Of a stretch of 64,000 nt of DNA, positions 1 to 9,045 are shown piece after piece. The DNA comes from Archangium violaceum (lineage in GTDB: Bacteria > Myxococcota > Myxococcia > Myxococcales > Myxococcaceae), in NCBI RefSeq assembly GCF_016887565.1, contig NZ_CP069396.1, forward strand, positions 10,956,001-11,020,000. The letters run 5' to 3'. Under the pieces are notes generated by a model. That model did no database searches, was not told the DNA's origin, and saw only the letters and a list, made by a program, of their open reading frames with translations. Position 1 is the stretch's first letter. Each line of letters starts with the position of its first letter. Both the position numbers and the translations under genes were made by a program.

Positions 1-2
1 TC

Positions 3-611
3 GCGTGCCCTGCCTGTGCCACGTCAACGCATCGCGCGGCGCCGTGCTGTCCAGGTTGTGGTGCGGTGCGCGAGCCGACTGCACTGGATGTGATTGGCCG
101 CACCGCGCGCACACCGGCCGCGGACACGCAGGCCCACGTCTTCGCGCTGCTCGCCCGCTGCCGCTGCCGCGCATGCGCCGAGCCACTCGAAGCGGGCGGG
201 CCTGATGCATTCTGTGCGCGGTGCGGCGCCAGGGCCTTCCCAACTCCGGACGACATCCGGATGTTCCTGCGGGCGGCGGATCGTGCGCTGATGCGGATCC
301 TGCCCCTGCTCGCGCTCATCGGCGCGGTGCCGGTCATCGGACTGGTGGCGGGGCTCTGCGTGCTGCGTCTCTCCAGCGCCAACGCGGTGGCCGCGCACGG
401 GCGATGGAAGCACCGGCTCGTGGCGCGCGCCGTTCGCGTCGGCTTGCTGCTGACATTCTCGCTGTTGCAGGTGATTCCCTTCGTGGGCGCCGCCGTGGTG
501 CCGCTCATCGCCGTTGCGTCGCACCTGTCGAATCGAAGGCCGCTCCAGCGCGCGGCGGCGTCGGCAGCCAGCACAGCACCGGTAGAACCGGTCCCTCCTG
601 CCCCGGCGTAG
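3..611 (+). CDS. Zinc-ribbon membrane protein, 5' end cut by the window
   Basis: The frame is open from the left edge, so the start lies outside the window; an internal GTG at 66 is unlikely to be the true start because coding-quality sequence continues upstream of it. The visible N-terminal part has a CPAC...CPGCG pair, followed by a second C-x2-C...C-x2-C knuckle (CRCRAC...CARCG), which are treble-clef or zinc-ribbon type metal sites. Two hydrophobic segments follow, one around LLALIGAVPVIGLVAGLCVL and one around VGLLLTFSLLQVIPFVGAAV, so the zinc part probably sits in the cytoplasm ahead of a two-pass anchor. The C-terminus is Ala/Pro rich. The function is not known from sequence; such proteins are often assigned to regulation or protein-protein contact, but I would not go further than that. 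It is convergent with the operon ending at 662. Confidence 0.6.
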   Translation, partial: ACPACATSTHRAAPCCPGCGAVREPTALDVIGRTARTPAADTQAHVFALLARCRCRACAEPLEAGGPDAFCARCGARAFPTPDDIRMFLRAADRALMRILPLLALIGAVPVIGLVAGLCVLRLSSANAVAAHGRWKHRLVARAVRVGLLLTFSLLQVIPFVGAAVVPLIAVASHLSNRRPLQRAAASAASTAPVEPVPPAPA

Positions 612-661
612 AGGGCGTTGGGAAGCTGGGGGGACCCAGGAGGAGCCCTCGGGTGCGTCTC

Positions 662-3600
662 CTAGGGCTGAGCGGGCAGAAGCAATGCGTCCCGGACCTC
701 TGCTGGCGGGTTCGCGCTGAGAGCCAGATAGATCTCGAACCACGCCAGATAGGAGCGCCAGGAAGGATCACGCCGGTCGATGAGGGAGCGTTGCGCCTGA
801 TCCAGACGCCTGGGTACGTCGAAAGGCACCTGCGTGTTCCCATCCGAGTGCAGCTGCGCCGCGAACCAGAGCACGTCGAGCTGACCGGCATCGACCGGTG
901 CGTGGGTGCGCTCCATCAGGGTGTCGGCGTGCTCGATCGCCTTGCCCAACCAGAGGGCCGCCCGCGCCGTGTCCTGGCGATCCACGGCATTTTCGGCCAG
1001 CCGCATCTCCGCCAGCGTCACCGCGCGGATGTCCTCATCGCGATCCGACTCGGCGAACTGTTCCAGGAACAGCGCGCGCCGCTGCTCGAGCGCGCGGGCG
1101 GCGGCGTCCAGGTGCCCGAGGCGGGTCTCCGCATTGGCGCGCAGTCCCGCGGCGATGATGCGATAGGAGCGCTGAACGTGCTGGGGGGTGGCGTGTGCCC
1201 ACTTCAGCGTGGCTTGCATGGCTGGGGTCGCCAGGTCGCGCTCCACCCTGTCCAGATCCTCCAATGCCCGCTGGGGGTGACCCGCCCCCAACGCCGCGGC
1301 GCAGCGGGCCAGCCGCACCACGAACCGGTTGCGCAGACCCTCCGCGTCGCTGGGGCCCGTTTCCACGGTGGGCAGCTCGCGATCGTAGAGCGCCAACGCG
1401 CGCTCGAATCGGCCCGCGGCGAGGTTGTAGAGCGCCGCGCGATCCAGCGCCAGGGTGAGGAACCTGGCCAGCTTCGGTGTGGCGTCCACCATGGCCAGGG
1501 CCTGATCCGCCGCCTGCGCTGACTCTTCCTCGCGGCCGACGTGCAAGAGCGCCCGGGCGCGGGCCAGGGACACCGCCAGTCCCGCCGCGTTGTCCACGTA
1601 GGGCAACTTGTCCCGTTGCTCGAGGTAGCCCAGGGCGATGTGGAAGTTGCCCACCTGGGTGTGCAACAGCCCCAACGCACCGAGGATCATCGCCCGGTAG
1701 CGGACGTTGTTGCGCACCAGGTCCAGGGCGATCAAGTAGTGCCGGTTGGCGCGCTCGGCGGCGGAAGGAGCGCGGCCACGGAGGAAGTCCTCGTGCTGAA
1801 TGGCACCGTAGAGGGCATGCACCGCGCGCTGGTTCTTGAGCTCCTGCCACGATGCGCGCAGCTCCTTCACGGCCGCCGCCACCGCCTGGGCGTGGGCGCG
1901 GTCATCCAGCTTGGGCAACTGGCGCGCCGTGAGGTAGGCCTTCACGAAGTGCGCGAGCGGCCTGGCCATACTCGCGGAGGTGGTGGTGACTTCCTTCTCC
2001 ACCACCTCGGGGCTGACGCCGGCACGCAACCGCAGGCTCATGGATTCGACAGCACTCTCCAGTGAGCCAGTCCGTTGAGTCACGAGGTCGAAGTCGGCAC
2101 GGGCTTCGTCCAGGCGCTGCCTCCCCAACCGGCGATAGGCGCGGCCCAGCATCGCGCGGCGAAACAACCGTTCGGCCCGGCGGCGTTCCTCGGTGCCGGG
2201 CGGAGCGTCGTCGACGTAGACCGTCGCCAACGCCTCCAGCACGCCGTCGGCGCCGAGGCCCGCCGCGCGCTCGACGGCGTCTTGCACCAGTGCGCGCCGG
2301 CGAAGGGGATCCTTCTGCTGGCGGTAGAACGCAATCAAGGCATCCCGGACGGGGCGCGGGGGACGCTCTTCGTGCAACGCGTTGACGTGCCGGCCCAGCT
2401 CCAAGGCGAACGCATAGGCCGAGCCGGCGGGTGCCGAGGCGAGTGCCTGGACCATGGCGGCATCCGCCTCGGCATAGGGGCGCCCCCGGTACAGGGCGCG
2501 GACGGCCGCGCGAGCGAAGTCGAGCTGGTCGTCGTCGCGAAAAGCCTTGTTCATGGAGAGCCGGCGGCCGGCTTCGACCAGGGCCTCCCGATCGTCGAGC
2601 TTGCGGTACAGCGCATCCGCTTGTTCGAAGTAGGCTTCCAGCACCGCGCGCGGCGTGGTGTCGGTCACCTGGGCGGCCTCCAGTTCCTGACGCGCCAGCG
2701 TGAAGTCGCCGGCGGCCTCCGCCAGTTCACTGCGCACCACGTGTTGGAAGACGGCGGAGGGCGGGCTGGGAGCAGCGGCGGGCTCCAACGCGGCCATGCG
2801 TTGCCGTTCGGCGTCGATCAGCTCGTCCACCATGCGGCCACGTTCGTGCTCCTTCATGGCGCGCCGGTGGTCGATGAGGAGTTGCAGCGGCTCCGCCAGT
2901 CCCGCCGTGGCGGGATCGTTCACCGAACACATGTGGCGGGCGTAGAACTCCGCCGCATCGAAGTCCTCGAAAGCCAGGTGGAGCTGGCTCAGGCGCATCA
3001 TCAGCAGACGGCGGGGTTTGGGCCGGGCTTCGCGCAGCAGGCGTTGGCGGTAGAGCAGGAGTAGATCCGCGCGCCTGCCGACCATTTTCAATTCCTCGTT
3101 GAGACGAGGAACGTCCCAGCTGCTGGGAACCTGGCCATCCAGCGGCAGCTGATACACATCCAGCGATCGATCGCGCGAACAGGTCGCGATGAGTGACGCG
3201 GCCGCGGGCGCCGGGTACTCGCAGTTCCAGGACTCACTGGTGAGTTGGTCCGGACTGGAGGCGGCGGCCAATTCGGGCGCGTCCTCGCGCTCGGCGGAGA
3301 AAGGCACCCGGAACAGCACCCCGCTGTCGCTGGCGTCGATCACCCCGTCCTCATTGGAGTCGGTGAAGAACTGCACCACGTACAGGGAGCGCCCATCGAG
3401 CGCGAACACCGGCTGCCCGGTCTGTCCCGGAAGATCGAGCGCCAGCGGGATGGGAGCAGCACCGGGGAGATCCAGCCGGAGTGCCTCCAGATGGGGCGAG
3501 GCGCGCGCGGCGAAGCCGGGGCCCACCTGCTGCACGGAGCGTTCGACCGGGACGTACACCAGCCAGCGCCCATCGGGTGAGATGGTGGGACTGGTCAGGT

Positions 3601-4126
3601 TGCGCTCGAGCAGGGGCCTCACGCTCAACTCACGCTCCACCGCGACCCGCGACAATCGCAGATCGCCCTGGATGGTCGCCCGGCTCACCAGCGCGATATG
3701 CGAGGCATCGATCCATTCCGCCTGCAGCGCGCTGGTTTCTTCCTCGAGGCAGCGGCGGCCCTCCGCACCCGGCAGCTCCCGCACACACAGCTGGCCGCTG
3801 GCCTGGTTTCGGAACGAGATGTAGAGCAGGTGTTTGCCGTCGGGACTGATCCGCGGCCAGGTCACGTCGGCGCCTTCGTCGAAGAGGCGGCGCTCGCGGC
3901 CCTGTTCCACGTCCTGAACGTAGATCTCCGTCGCGATGTTGCGGTTGGACACGAAGATCAGCGTGTTTCCATCGGGCGCCAACTGCCCCAGGAATTGATC
4001 TCCCACGCCCACGGTGAGCCGTGAGGGCGTGCGCAAGCCCGCGTCGTTCTCATCGTCCTGCGCCCAGGCGCCGCCCGCGAGGAGAACGGCCAGGGCCAGC
4101 AAGCACCGGCCACGGAGCGTCAGCAC
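662..4126 (-). CDS. Secreted TolB/PD40-like beta-propeller with long TPR-rich tail
   Basis: A 1154-residue protein with a signal peptide (residues 1-22, LLALAVLLAGGAWA then Q). Residues about 40-340 hold PD40/WD40-like blades with the recurring S/L-P-D-G core (APDGNTLIFVS, SPDGKHLLYIS, SPDGRWLVYV), as in TolB-type periplasmic propellers. From about 360 to the end the sequence is almost wholly helical with Ala/Leu/Arg-rich repeats of TPR type. The start overlaps the end of the upstream lipoprotein gene by 7 bases, so it is the third gene of a translationally coupled operon with a YdbH-like and a YdbL-like gene. This placement suggests a role at the cell envelope, perhaps as a periplasmic scaffold; the exact partner is not visible. 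No enzyme motif was found. Clear coding gene; function inferred only from domains and context. Confidence 0.85.
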   Translation of the reverse strand: MLTLRGRCLLALAVLLAGGAWAQDDENDAGLRTPSRLTVGVGDQFLGQLAPDGNTLIFVSNRNIATEIYVQDVEQGRERRLFDEGADVTWPRISPDGKHLLYISFRNQASGQLCVRELPGAEGRRCLEEETSALQAEWIDASHIALVSRATIQGDLRLSRVAVERELSVRPLLERNLTSPTISPDGRWLVYVPVERSVQQVGPGFAARASPHLEALRLDLPGAAPIPLALDLPGQTGQPVFALDGRSLYVVQFFTDSNEDGVIDASDSGVLFRVPFSAEREDAPELAAASSPDQLTSESWNCEYPAPAAASLIATCSRDRSLDVYQLPLDGQVPSSWDVPRLNEELKMVGRRADLLLLYRQRLLREARPKPRRLLMMRLSQLHLAFEDFDAAEFYARHMCSVNDPATAGLAEPLQLLIDHRRAMKEHERGRMVDELIDAERQRMAALEPAAAPSPPSAVFQHVVRSELAEAAGDFTLARQELEAAQVTDTTPRAVLEAYFEQADALYRKLDDREALVEAGRRLSMNKAFRDDDQLDFARAAVRALYRGRPYAEADAAMVQALASAPAGSAYAFALELGRHVNALHEERPPRPVRDALIAFYRQQKDPLRRRALVQDAVERAAGLGADGVLEALATVYVDDAPPGTEERRRAERLFRRAMLGRAYRRLGRQRLDEARADFDLVTQRTGSLESAVESMSLRLRAGVSPEVVEKEVTTTSASMARPLAHFVKAYLTARQLPKLDDRAHAQAVAAAVKELRASWQELKNQRAVHALYGAIQHEDFLRGRAPSAAERANRHYLIALDLVRNNVRYRAMILGALGLLHTQVGNFHIALGYLEQRDKLPYVDNAAGLAVSLARARALLHVGREEESAQAADQALAMVDATPKLARFLTLALDRAALYNLAAGRFERALALYDRELPTVETGPSDAEGLRNRFVVRLARCAAALGAGHPQRALEDLDRVERDLATPAMQATLKWAHATPQHVQRSYRIIAAGLRANAETRLGHLDAAARALEQRRALFLEQFAESDRDEDIRAVTLAEMRLAENAVDRQDTARAALWLGKAIEHADTLMERTHAPVDAGQLDVLWFAAQLHSDGNTQVPFDVPRRLDQAQRSLIDRRDPSWRSYLAWFEIYLALSANPPAEVRDALLLPAQP

Positions 4127-4659
4127 TTCTTTTCTCCCCAGGTGCCGTCATCGGATTCGACCCAGCCGCCGCAGATCACCCCTTCCGCGTGCACCTGTTG
4201 CCAGCTTCGGCGCAGCGACTCCTCTGGCACGCCGGGGCGGACCGTCCGCATCCACTGCCACAGGTGCAGCCGCGCCCGGTTCACCCGCTCCACCAGGGCG
4301 ACGTCATCGGCCGACAAGCGTCCGGCCTGGCACTGGCGCCGGGTGTCCACCAGCAGCCCGTCCCGCCCTTCGCCCACGCAGTGTCGCCGCAGCAGCTCGT
4401 CGACGCGGTCCGCCTGCGTCTTGCCGATGTTCTCGACCAACGGCGTGGGTTGGATGCCCAGGTCCTCCAGTTGGTTGGGCGTGAGCGGCACCGGCGTCGG
4501 GCTCATTCCCGCGCGAGCGAGACGCTGTTCCACGTCCTTGAACGAACCCGACGCCTGTTCTTCGAGCGCCGTCGCGCGATCGACCATGACGATCTCCGGG
4601 GCGCGGAGGCACCCGGGAGAAGCGAGAGCGGCGAGGAGCAGCAACCCGCGGCGTTTCAT
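4120..4659 (-). CDS. YdbL-like (DUF1318) lipoprotein
   Basis: A 179-residue lipoprotein: MKRRGLLLLAALASPGC is a type II signal with a lipobox ending in Cys17. The region just after the Cys (APEIVMVDRATALEEQASGS) and the following Lys/Arg-rich helical part resemble the DUF1318/YdbL family, a partner of YdbH-type intermembrane proteins in enterobacteria. It is longer than E. coli YdbL (about 108 residues), with an extra C-terminal part containing an RLHLWQW stretch and three Cys. It lies between the YdbH-like gene (ATGA overlap with its stop) and the propeller/TPR gene (7-base overlap), which strongly supports the family call. In E. coli the set also includes the small lipoprotein YnbE; no separate YnbE gene is visible here, so this longer lipoprotein might carry both roles. 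That last point is inference. Confidence 0.7.
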   Translation of the reverse strand: MKRRGLLLLAALASPGCLRAPEIVMVDRATALEEQASGSFKDVEQRLARAGMSPTPVPLTPNQLEDLGIQPTPLVENIGKTQADRVDELLRRHCVGEGRDGLLVDTRRQCQAGRLSADDVALVERVNRARLHLWQWMRTVRPGVPEESLRRSWQQVHAEGVICGGWVESDDGTWGEKKC

Positions 4660-7600
4660 GGCGTGGCCTCCGGAGGGGACAAGGAGTTGATGACACGGTC
4701 GACGATGGGGCCCATGGGGATGCCCCGGATCTCATCGATGCTGAGCAGCCTGGCCAGGCCGCCCATGGTGATGCTCAGCCTTCCGAAGCCGTGGTTGAAG
4801 CTCAGCCGCACGTGTTCCGGGTAGCCCACCCCCAACGCGTAGCGGATGCGGTTGGTGGCGGGATCGGTGTGGTGTGGGTCCTCGAGATCGAGCAGGTCGA
4901 GCAGGTGGCGATTGCCAATGCGCAGGATCTCCGCGCGTCCGTTGACGCTGCGATCCTTGCCGGAGATGACCACGGCGGCATTGCCGTCAAAGGGCTCGCC
5001 GCGGGACGATTTCACGCCGGTCGCCCGCACGTGGGCCTCCAGGTTGGAGTGCCTCCCCTGCCAGTCCAACACGCACTGTCCGGTGACACGCCCACCTCGG
5101 ACGCCCATCTCCAGCTGACGCATGGAAACCACGTTCTGGTCGATGGACAGGTTTCCGGCCAGGGGCGCGATGGAGATGCGCGGCGTGGTGATGCTGGCCA
5201 CCGATATGAATCCGTTGCGCGAGAGCAAGGGGTGTTGGTCGGCGAAACGAAGCATCGAGTATGGATTCACGTCGATGTCGCTCAGCAGCCGCACCTGGCC
5301 TTCGGTGAGCTCCACGTTTTCGGTCAGCGGCACGTTGCCATCGAGCGATTCGATCGTGACCCCCTCTTCGGGCAACCGCAGGTTCACGTTCTGGAGGAGG
5401 ACGTTGGAGAGCGTTCGGAAGACCACCAGGTTGGGCGAGGCCAACCGGAAATCGACCGAGACCTTGCCGCTGCTCTCGAGGAGGCCGGGCCGCGCGAGCC
5501 TGGACAAGTCCTGCTCCAGCTCCCCCCGGAGCGCCAGGCGGCGCCGGTCATCGCCGAGATCGAGCCGGCCCTTGACGTTCAGCTGGGTACTGGTCCCCGC
5601 GTTGAACACTCGCAGGTCGGGGATGTGAATGACGCCATTGGGCTCACGGCGAGCGGAGAACGACCCTTCCAGGTCCTGAACCGGATAGGGCAGCGCTGGC
5701 CTCTGTTCGAGCGAGCGGACCTTCAAGAGTTGTTTCAGCTCGATTTCGTCCGCTTCCCACTTCTCGGTGAAGGTGGCGGTGGTGTCGCTGGACACGTCGG
5801 CGAATGACAGCCGGCGCTCACTCATGCCCACGGTGAGTTTCTCCACCGTCAGGTTGCTGTGGACGGTTCGCCGTGGCCCATCGGCGTGCGACTCGACCTG
5901 CCAGTGCAGCGCGGGGAGGTTGATCGACTGGCCCTCCTGTCTCCAGCGGATGCCGCGCGCGTCCACCACCGCCGTTCCCTCGAAGCTGGCGGTACGCAGA
6001 GGGACGGGGGCCAGGCTCGGGGTTCCGTCGGCGGCGATGTCCGTGAGCACGCCGAGCAGCGTGCCATGCAGCTCGACATTCAGCGCGAGCCGCGAGGAAT
6101 CCAGTTCCGCGGGCACCCCAGCCCTGGCCAGGAGCGGAGACAGCGCACCGATGGGCGGGAGGTCGCCCTTGACGTCACAGCGAAGCGCGCGGGCTTTCCG
6201 GTCGAACGCCAGTGCGGCATCGAGCGCGATCTTCAGCCCCGCATGGCTGGTGAGCCCCAGCCGGAGCGACGGCTTTCGGCGATCGAGGTCCAGCGTCAAG
6301 GTCTGGTGCTGAGAACCCACGTCGTTCTCACCGGCGCGCAGCCCTTCGATCTGGAGATCCAGTTCGCCCTTGTGCCGCCAGGCATCTCCTCGCGAACGCA
6401 TCACGACGGCGATGTTGCTCGCCGACACGTCGTCCCATCCCGGCCGCTGCAGGCGCAGTTCCGTTCGGTGATCCAACCGTGGCGAGGAGGAAAAGAGCGC
6501 CGCCAGTTTGCCCGTGGAGGCCAGGTTCACGGCCAGGTGCTTCCAGGGAACGCGTGTGGCGATCGACTCGGGGATGAAGGGCCGAGCGGCGGCGAGGTCC
6601 GGGGTCTGGACGGCCAGGGTGTACGCCACATCGTCGGCCCCCTTGGTGGCATCCATCGACGCGTGCATCGTGCCAACGTCGAGTTCCAGACGAGCGCGGG
6701 CCCGGCTGAGTCGCGGCTCGTCCAACCGGGGGAACACCTCCGACGCGTCGAGCTTCACGTGCACGGGGCCCTTCAACACCTCGCGGCCATCCGCCGTGAC
6801 CACCTGGAGCGTCCCCACGGGCACGTCCGCTTTCAGTACGAACGGCGGCTCACCCGCCAAGGGGGCATGGAGATGGAATCCCAAACGTTCCGCGGTCGCA
6901 CGGAGCCCGGATGCACGGACGTCCAATGCATCCACCATTCCGGACAGGGCAGCATCCCCCGCGACCTTGATGGGCGAGGAGAGGTCTGGCCGCAGCTGGT
7001 AACCCTTCAGTTCGCCGGAGGCCTTCGGAACACGAAGCGTGGTGGGCCCTCCGACATCGAGCCCCTGGAGCGCGAATGCGAGTCGAGCGGCCAGCCCCTT
7101 CTGGGGATCCGGGGTCGCCACCAGGGAGACGCGTCCACCGCCGAGTGCCACCCGAAGCTCGTCTTGAACGAGCCGCAGCGCCGCGACGTCGACGTCCAGC
7201 CCGAGTCTGCCCTGGGCTCCCAGCTGCGGCATGGCGCTGAGCGTGACCTCCTGGGCATCCAGATGCACCTTGCCGCGCTCGATCGAGAACGGACGCCAAT
7301 CGGCGGGGACCCATTGCAGCAGCCGTCCGAGATCAACATCCGCCAAGGCCCGCGTCACCACTGGTGGAACATCCGCTGCATCCGGAAGCACCAACCGGGC
7401 TTGCACTTCGGCGCTGTCGGTCAGCTGGGCGCGGTCCAGCTCGATGGCGATGTGCCGCTTCTCACCATCGAACTTCGCGGAGGCCGTGCCGTGCAGCAGG
7501 GTGCGGACCGTGAACCGCGGATCGAAAGTCTGCCGCGCGACATCGAGGTCCACTTGCGCGCGGGCAGCCGACGCCCCCGCCTCCGCCGAGAGGGTCAGTT

Positions 7601-8342
7601 CCAGCCAGGCCTGGGCCGACGGAATGGCCGGGCCTTCACGGCTCAACTCCAGGGGAAGCGGCGTACCGGTCTGGCCCATCCGCGCGAAGACCTTCCATCC
7701 ATCGTCCTGATGCTTCGCTTCGACCGCGGCCGCGAGCCCACGCAAGGACCAGCGATCGATCACTTCACCGTTCCGAACGCGGATGTAACTCAACGACACG
7801 CCCGACACCTCGACCTTCCCGACGGGAGGCGCGGAGGCCAGGAGGGCAGCGACCCGCTGGGAGGCTCCGAGTGGCGCTTCAACGGGCGGCGGCTCAGGGG
7901 CTTCCGGCCCCATCAATCCCGTGAGAGACGTGGGCCCCGCCTCGTCGGCCACCAGGGCAAGGGCCACGTCCCGCACCGCCACCCGCTCGACCAGGGTGGT
8001 CCCGCTCAGCAAGGAGCCGGGCGACCAGTGCGCCTCCAGGGTGCCGACGCGCAGCAGCTCGGGCGCGACGCCTTGAAACGGCGGCGGGGTACGCACCACC
8101 AGCCCTTCCAGTCGCAGACCCGAGAGCACGGCGACCCGGGCTGTCTGGTAGTCCAGCCGCAGGCCCGTGGCCGATTCCACCCGGGAGACGATGCGCCGTT
8201 TCAGCCAGGGGTGGTCGAGGAGGTGCAGAGCGGCCACCGCCATGGCCAGCACCAGCGCGAGGGTCGCCGCTGGAATCAGGAGCACGCCTGTGATGATTCG
8301 AGCCAACCGCCGACGAGGTCGTCCAGCTCCGGGGGATTCCAT
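4656..8342 (-). CDS. YdbH/AsmA-like intermembrane bridge protein
   Basis: A 1228-residue protein with one N-terminal membrane segment (about residues 15-42, ITGVLLIPAATLALVLAMAVAALHLL) followed by a very long beta-rich periplasmic part of the AsmA-like type. The C-terminal portion, including RYALGVGYPEHVRLSFNHGF and the closing RGIPMGPIVDRVINSL, has the character of the YdbH family (once annotated dicarboxylate transport). In E. coli, YdbH together with TamB and YhdP supports phospholipid movement between inner and outer membranes. The gene is first in a three-gene minus-strand operon; its stop overlaps the start of the YdbL-like lipoprotein gene by 4 bases. The start is the ATG at 8342, with the membrane segment placed normally behind it. 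Length is larger than E. coli YdbH (about 880 residues), which is common for AsmA-like proteins in other phyla. Confidence 0.8.
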   Translation of the reverse strand: MESPGAGRPRRRLARIITGVLLIPAATLALVLAMAVAALHLLDHPWLKRRIVSRVESATGLRLDYQTARVAVLSGLRLEGLVVRTPPPFQGVAPELLRVGTLEAHWSPGSLLSGTTLVERVAVRDVALALVADEAGPTSLTGLMGPEAPEPPPVEAPLGASQRVAALLASAPPVGKVEVSGVSLSYIRVRNGEVIDRWSLRGLAAAVEAKHQDDGWKVFARMGQTGTPLPLELSREGPAIPSAQAWLELTLSAEAGASAARAQVDLDVARQTFDPRFTVRTLLHGTASAKFDGEKRHIAIELDRAQLTDSAEVQARLVLPDAADVPPVVTRALADVDLGRLLQWVPADWRPFSIERGKVHLDAQEVTLSAMPQLGAQGRLGLDVDVAALRLVQDELRVALGGGRVSLVATPDPQKGLAARLAFALQGLDVGGPTTLRVPKASGELKGYQLRPDLSSPIKVAGDAALSGMVDALDVRASGLRATAERLGFHLHAPLAGEPPFVLKADVPVGTLQVVTADGREVLKGPVHVKLDASEVFPRLDEPRLSRARARLELDVGTMHASMDATKGADDVAYTLAVQTPDLAAARPFIPESIATRVPWKHLAVNLASTGKLAALFSSSPRLDHRTELRLQRPGWDDVSASNIAVVMRSRGDAWRHKGELDLQIEGLRAGENDVGSQHQTLTLDLDRRKPSLRLGLTSHAGLKIALDAALAFDRKARALRCDVKGDLPPIGALSPLLARAGVPAELDSSRLALNVELHGTLLGVLTDIAADGTPSLAPVPLRTASFEGTAVVDARGIRWRQEGQSINLPALHWQVESHADGPRRTVHSNLTVEKLTVGMSERRLSFADVSSDTTATFTEKWEADEIELKQLLKVRSLEQRPALPYPVQDLEGSFSARREPNGVIHIPDLRVFNAGTSTQLNVKGRLDLGDDRRRLALRGELEQDLSRLARPGLLESSGKVSVDFRLASPNLVVFRTLSNVLLQNVNLRLPEEGVTIESLDGNVPLTENVELTEGQVRLLSDIDVNPYSMLRFADQHPLLSRNGFISVASITTPRISIAPLAGNLSIDQNVVSMRQLEMGVRGGRVTGQCVLDWQGRHSNLEAHVRATGVKSSRGEPFDGNAAVVISGKDRSVNGRAEILRIGNRHLLDLLDLEDPHHTDPATNRIRYALGVGYPEHVRLSFNHGFGRLSITMGGLARLLSIDEIRGIPMGPIVDRVINSLSPPEATP

Positions 8343-8478
8343 GGTGTTCAGTCGGGAGCGAGCGGCCCCCCTCGTCCTACCATGCGGCGGAATCGGGTTT
8401 CAATCGCCGGGACCCGGCGGACCCGGCACCCGACGTGTGCCCCAAGGGGACCGCGGCCCGGGGCTTTGCGACACCCCG

Positions 8479-8508
8479 TGGAGGCGGCGGGAATCGAACC
8501 TGCCGCCT
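8479..8508 (-). other. tRNA/tmRNA 3'-end-like fragment
   Basis: Read on the minus strand this gives a T-arm and acceptor strand: GGTTCGATTCCCGCCGCCTCC followed by A and C. The loop has G-TTCGATT-C spacing, and the T-stem forms with one mismatch. The 3' end resembles the ends of tmRNA and some tRNAs. No matching 5' acceptor, D-arm or anticodon arm was found in the preceding 80 bases, so it is a fragment and not a complete tRNA gene. Integrases leave such 3' ends at attachment sites, which makes a former att site possible. Confidence 0.4.
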
Positions 8509-8657
8509 GGCACTCTTGACGCGCTTCCATGGCGACTTCTCCCCAGGGGCGAAGGGCGCCGTCATCCGGCGCATTCTCCGCCACCTTCAGCTGCCTGAGT
8601 TGCCTGCTGTCCTGGCTCCGGCCTGGGGGCCAGCGCAGCAGCAGCTCTGGGAGTAAC

Positions 8658-8738
8658 TCACAGCCGAGGGACGCACCCTCTCGAGCAGCCCGAGGCGACC
8701 GCTCGCCCACGCAGGGCAGCGGTGCGCCTGGAGCGCGC
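8658..8738. repeat. Dispersed repeat A, copy 1
   Basis: This 81-base stretch recurs at 33101-33181 in the same orientation with three mismatches by eye. It is not part of a called gene in either place. Its function is unknown. Confidence 0.85.
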
Positions 8739-8766
8739 CAAGAACCTCGATTCCGGCGCTGGTTGG

Positions 8767-8795
8767 AAGGCACCTGCGGGAGTGGTGGGTGCCTT
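8767..8795. terminator. Hairpin, possible terminator
   Basis: AAGGCACC and GGTGCCTT form an 8-bp stem around a 13-base loop, followed by one more T and then GAAA. It resembles an intrinsic terminator without a proper U-tract, and no gene clearly ends here, so it may be a relic. Confidence 0.3.
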
Positions 8796-8892
8796 TGAAA
8801 CATGTTTGTCACCTGTCCTCGAGGTGGGCGTTGGACATGAAGATTTCCGAGGGTAGCGGCAAGGACACGTACATCAGTGCACTGAATCGACG

Positions 8893-8914
8893 TGTCAGCT
8901 GACATGTCGACATG
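8893..8914. promoter_or_regulatory. Overlapping GACATGTC palindromes, operator candidate
   Basis: Two perfect 12-bp palindromes overlap: TGTCAGCTGACA (8893-8904) and CATGTCGACATG (8903-8914), sharing the self-complementary core GACATGTC at 8901-8908. They sit about 130 bases ahead of the plus-strand gene at 9046. The same core occurs three times at 18010-18050. I infer a shared protein-binding site; the protein is not known. Confidence 0.45.
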
Positions 8915-9045
8915 GGATCCTGGCATCCACGGCCCAGCCTGAATCCTGTCCCGTTGAGAGGGAGGGCGCGTGCATCCGGCGCTGGCCCTGTTCCTGCAAT
9001 TGTCGCCAGGGACGTCCCCCATCCTTGAGCAATCCAGAGGTCGCC

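Larger units (their letters stand above)
8343..9045. other. Gene-poor stretch between divergent units
   Basis: About 700 bases without a convincing gene. In order it contains a tRNA/tmRNA-like 3' end (8479-8508, minus), a copy of an 81-bp dispersed repeat (8658-8738), a hairpin (8767-8795), and a cluster of overlapping GACATGTC-centred palindromes (8893-8914) about 130 bases ahead of the cytochrome-type gene at 9046. A long minus-strand open frame crosses it, but has no start signal or domain and spans the RNA-like fragment, so it was not called. Confidence 0.6.
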
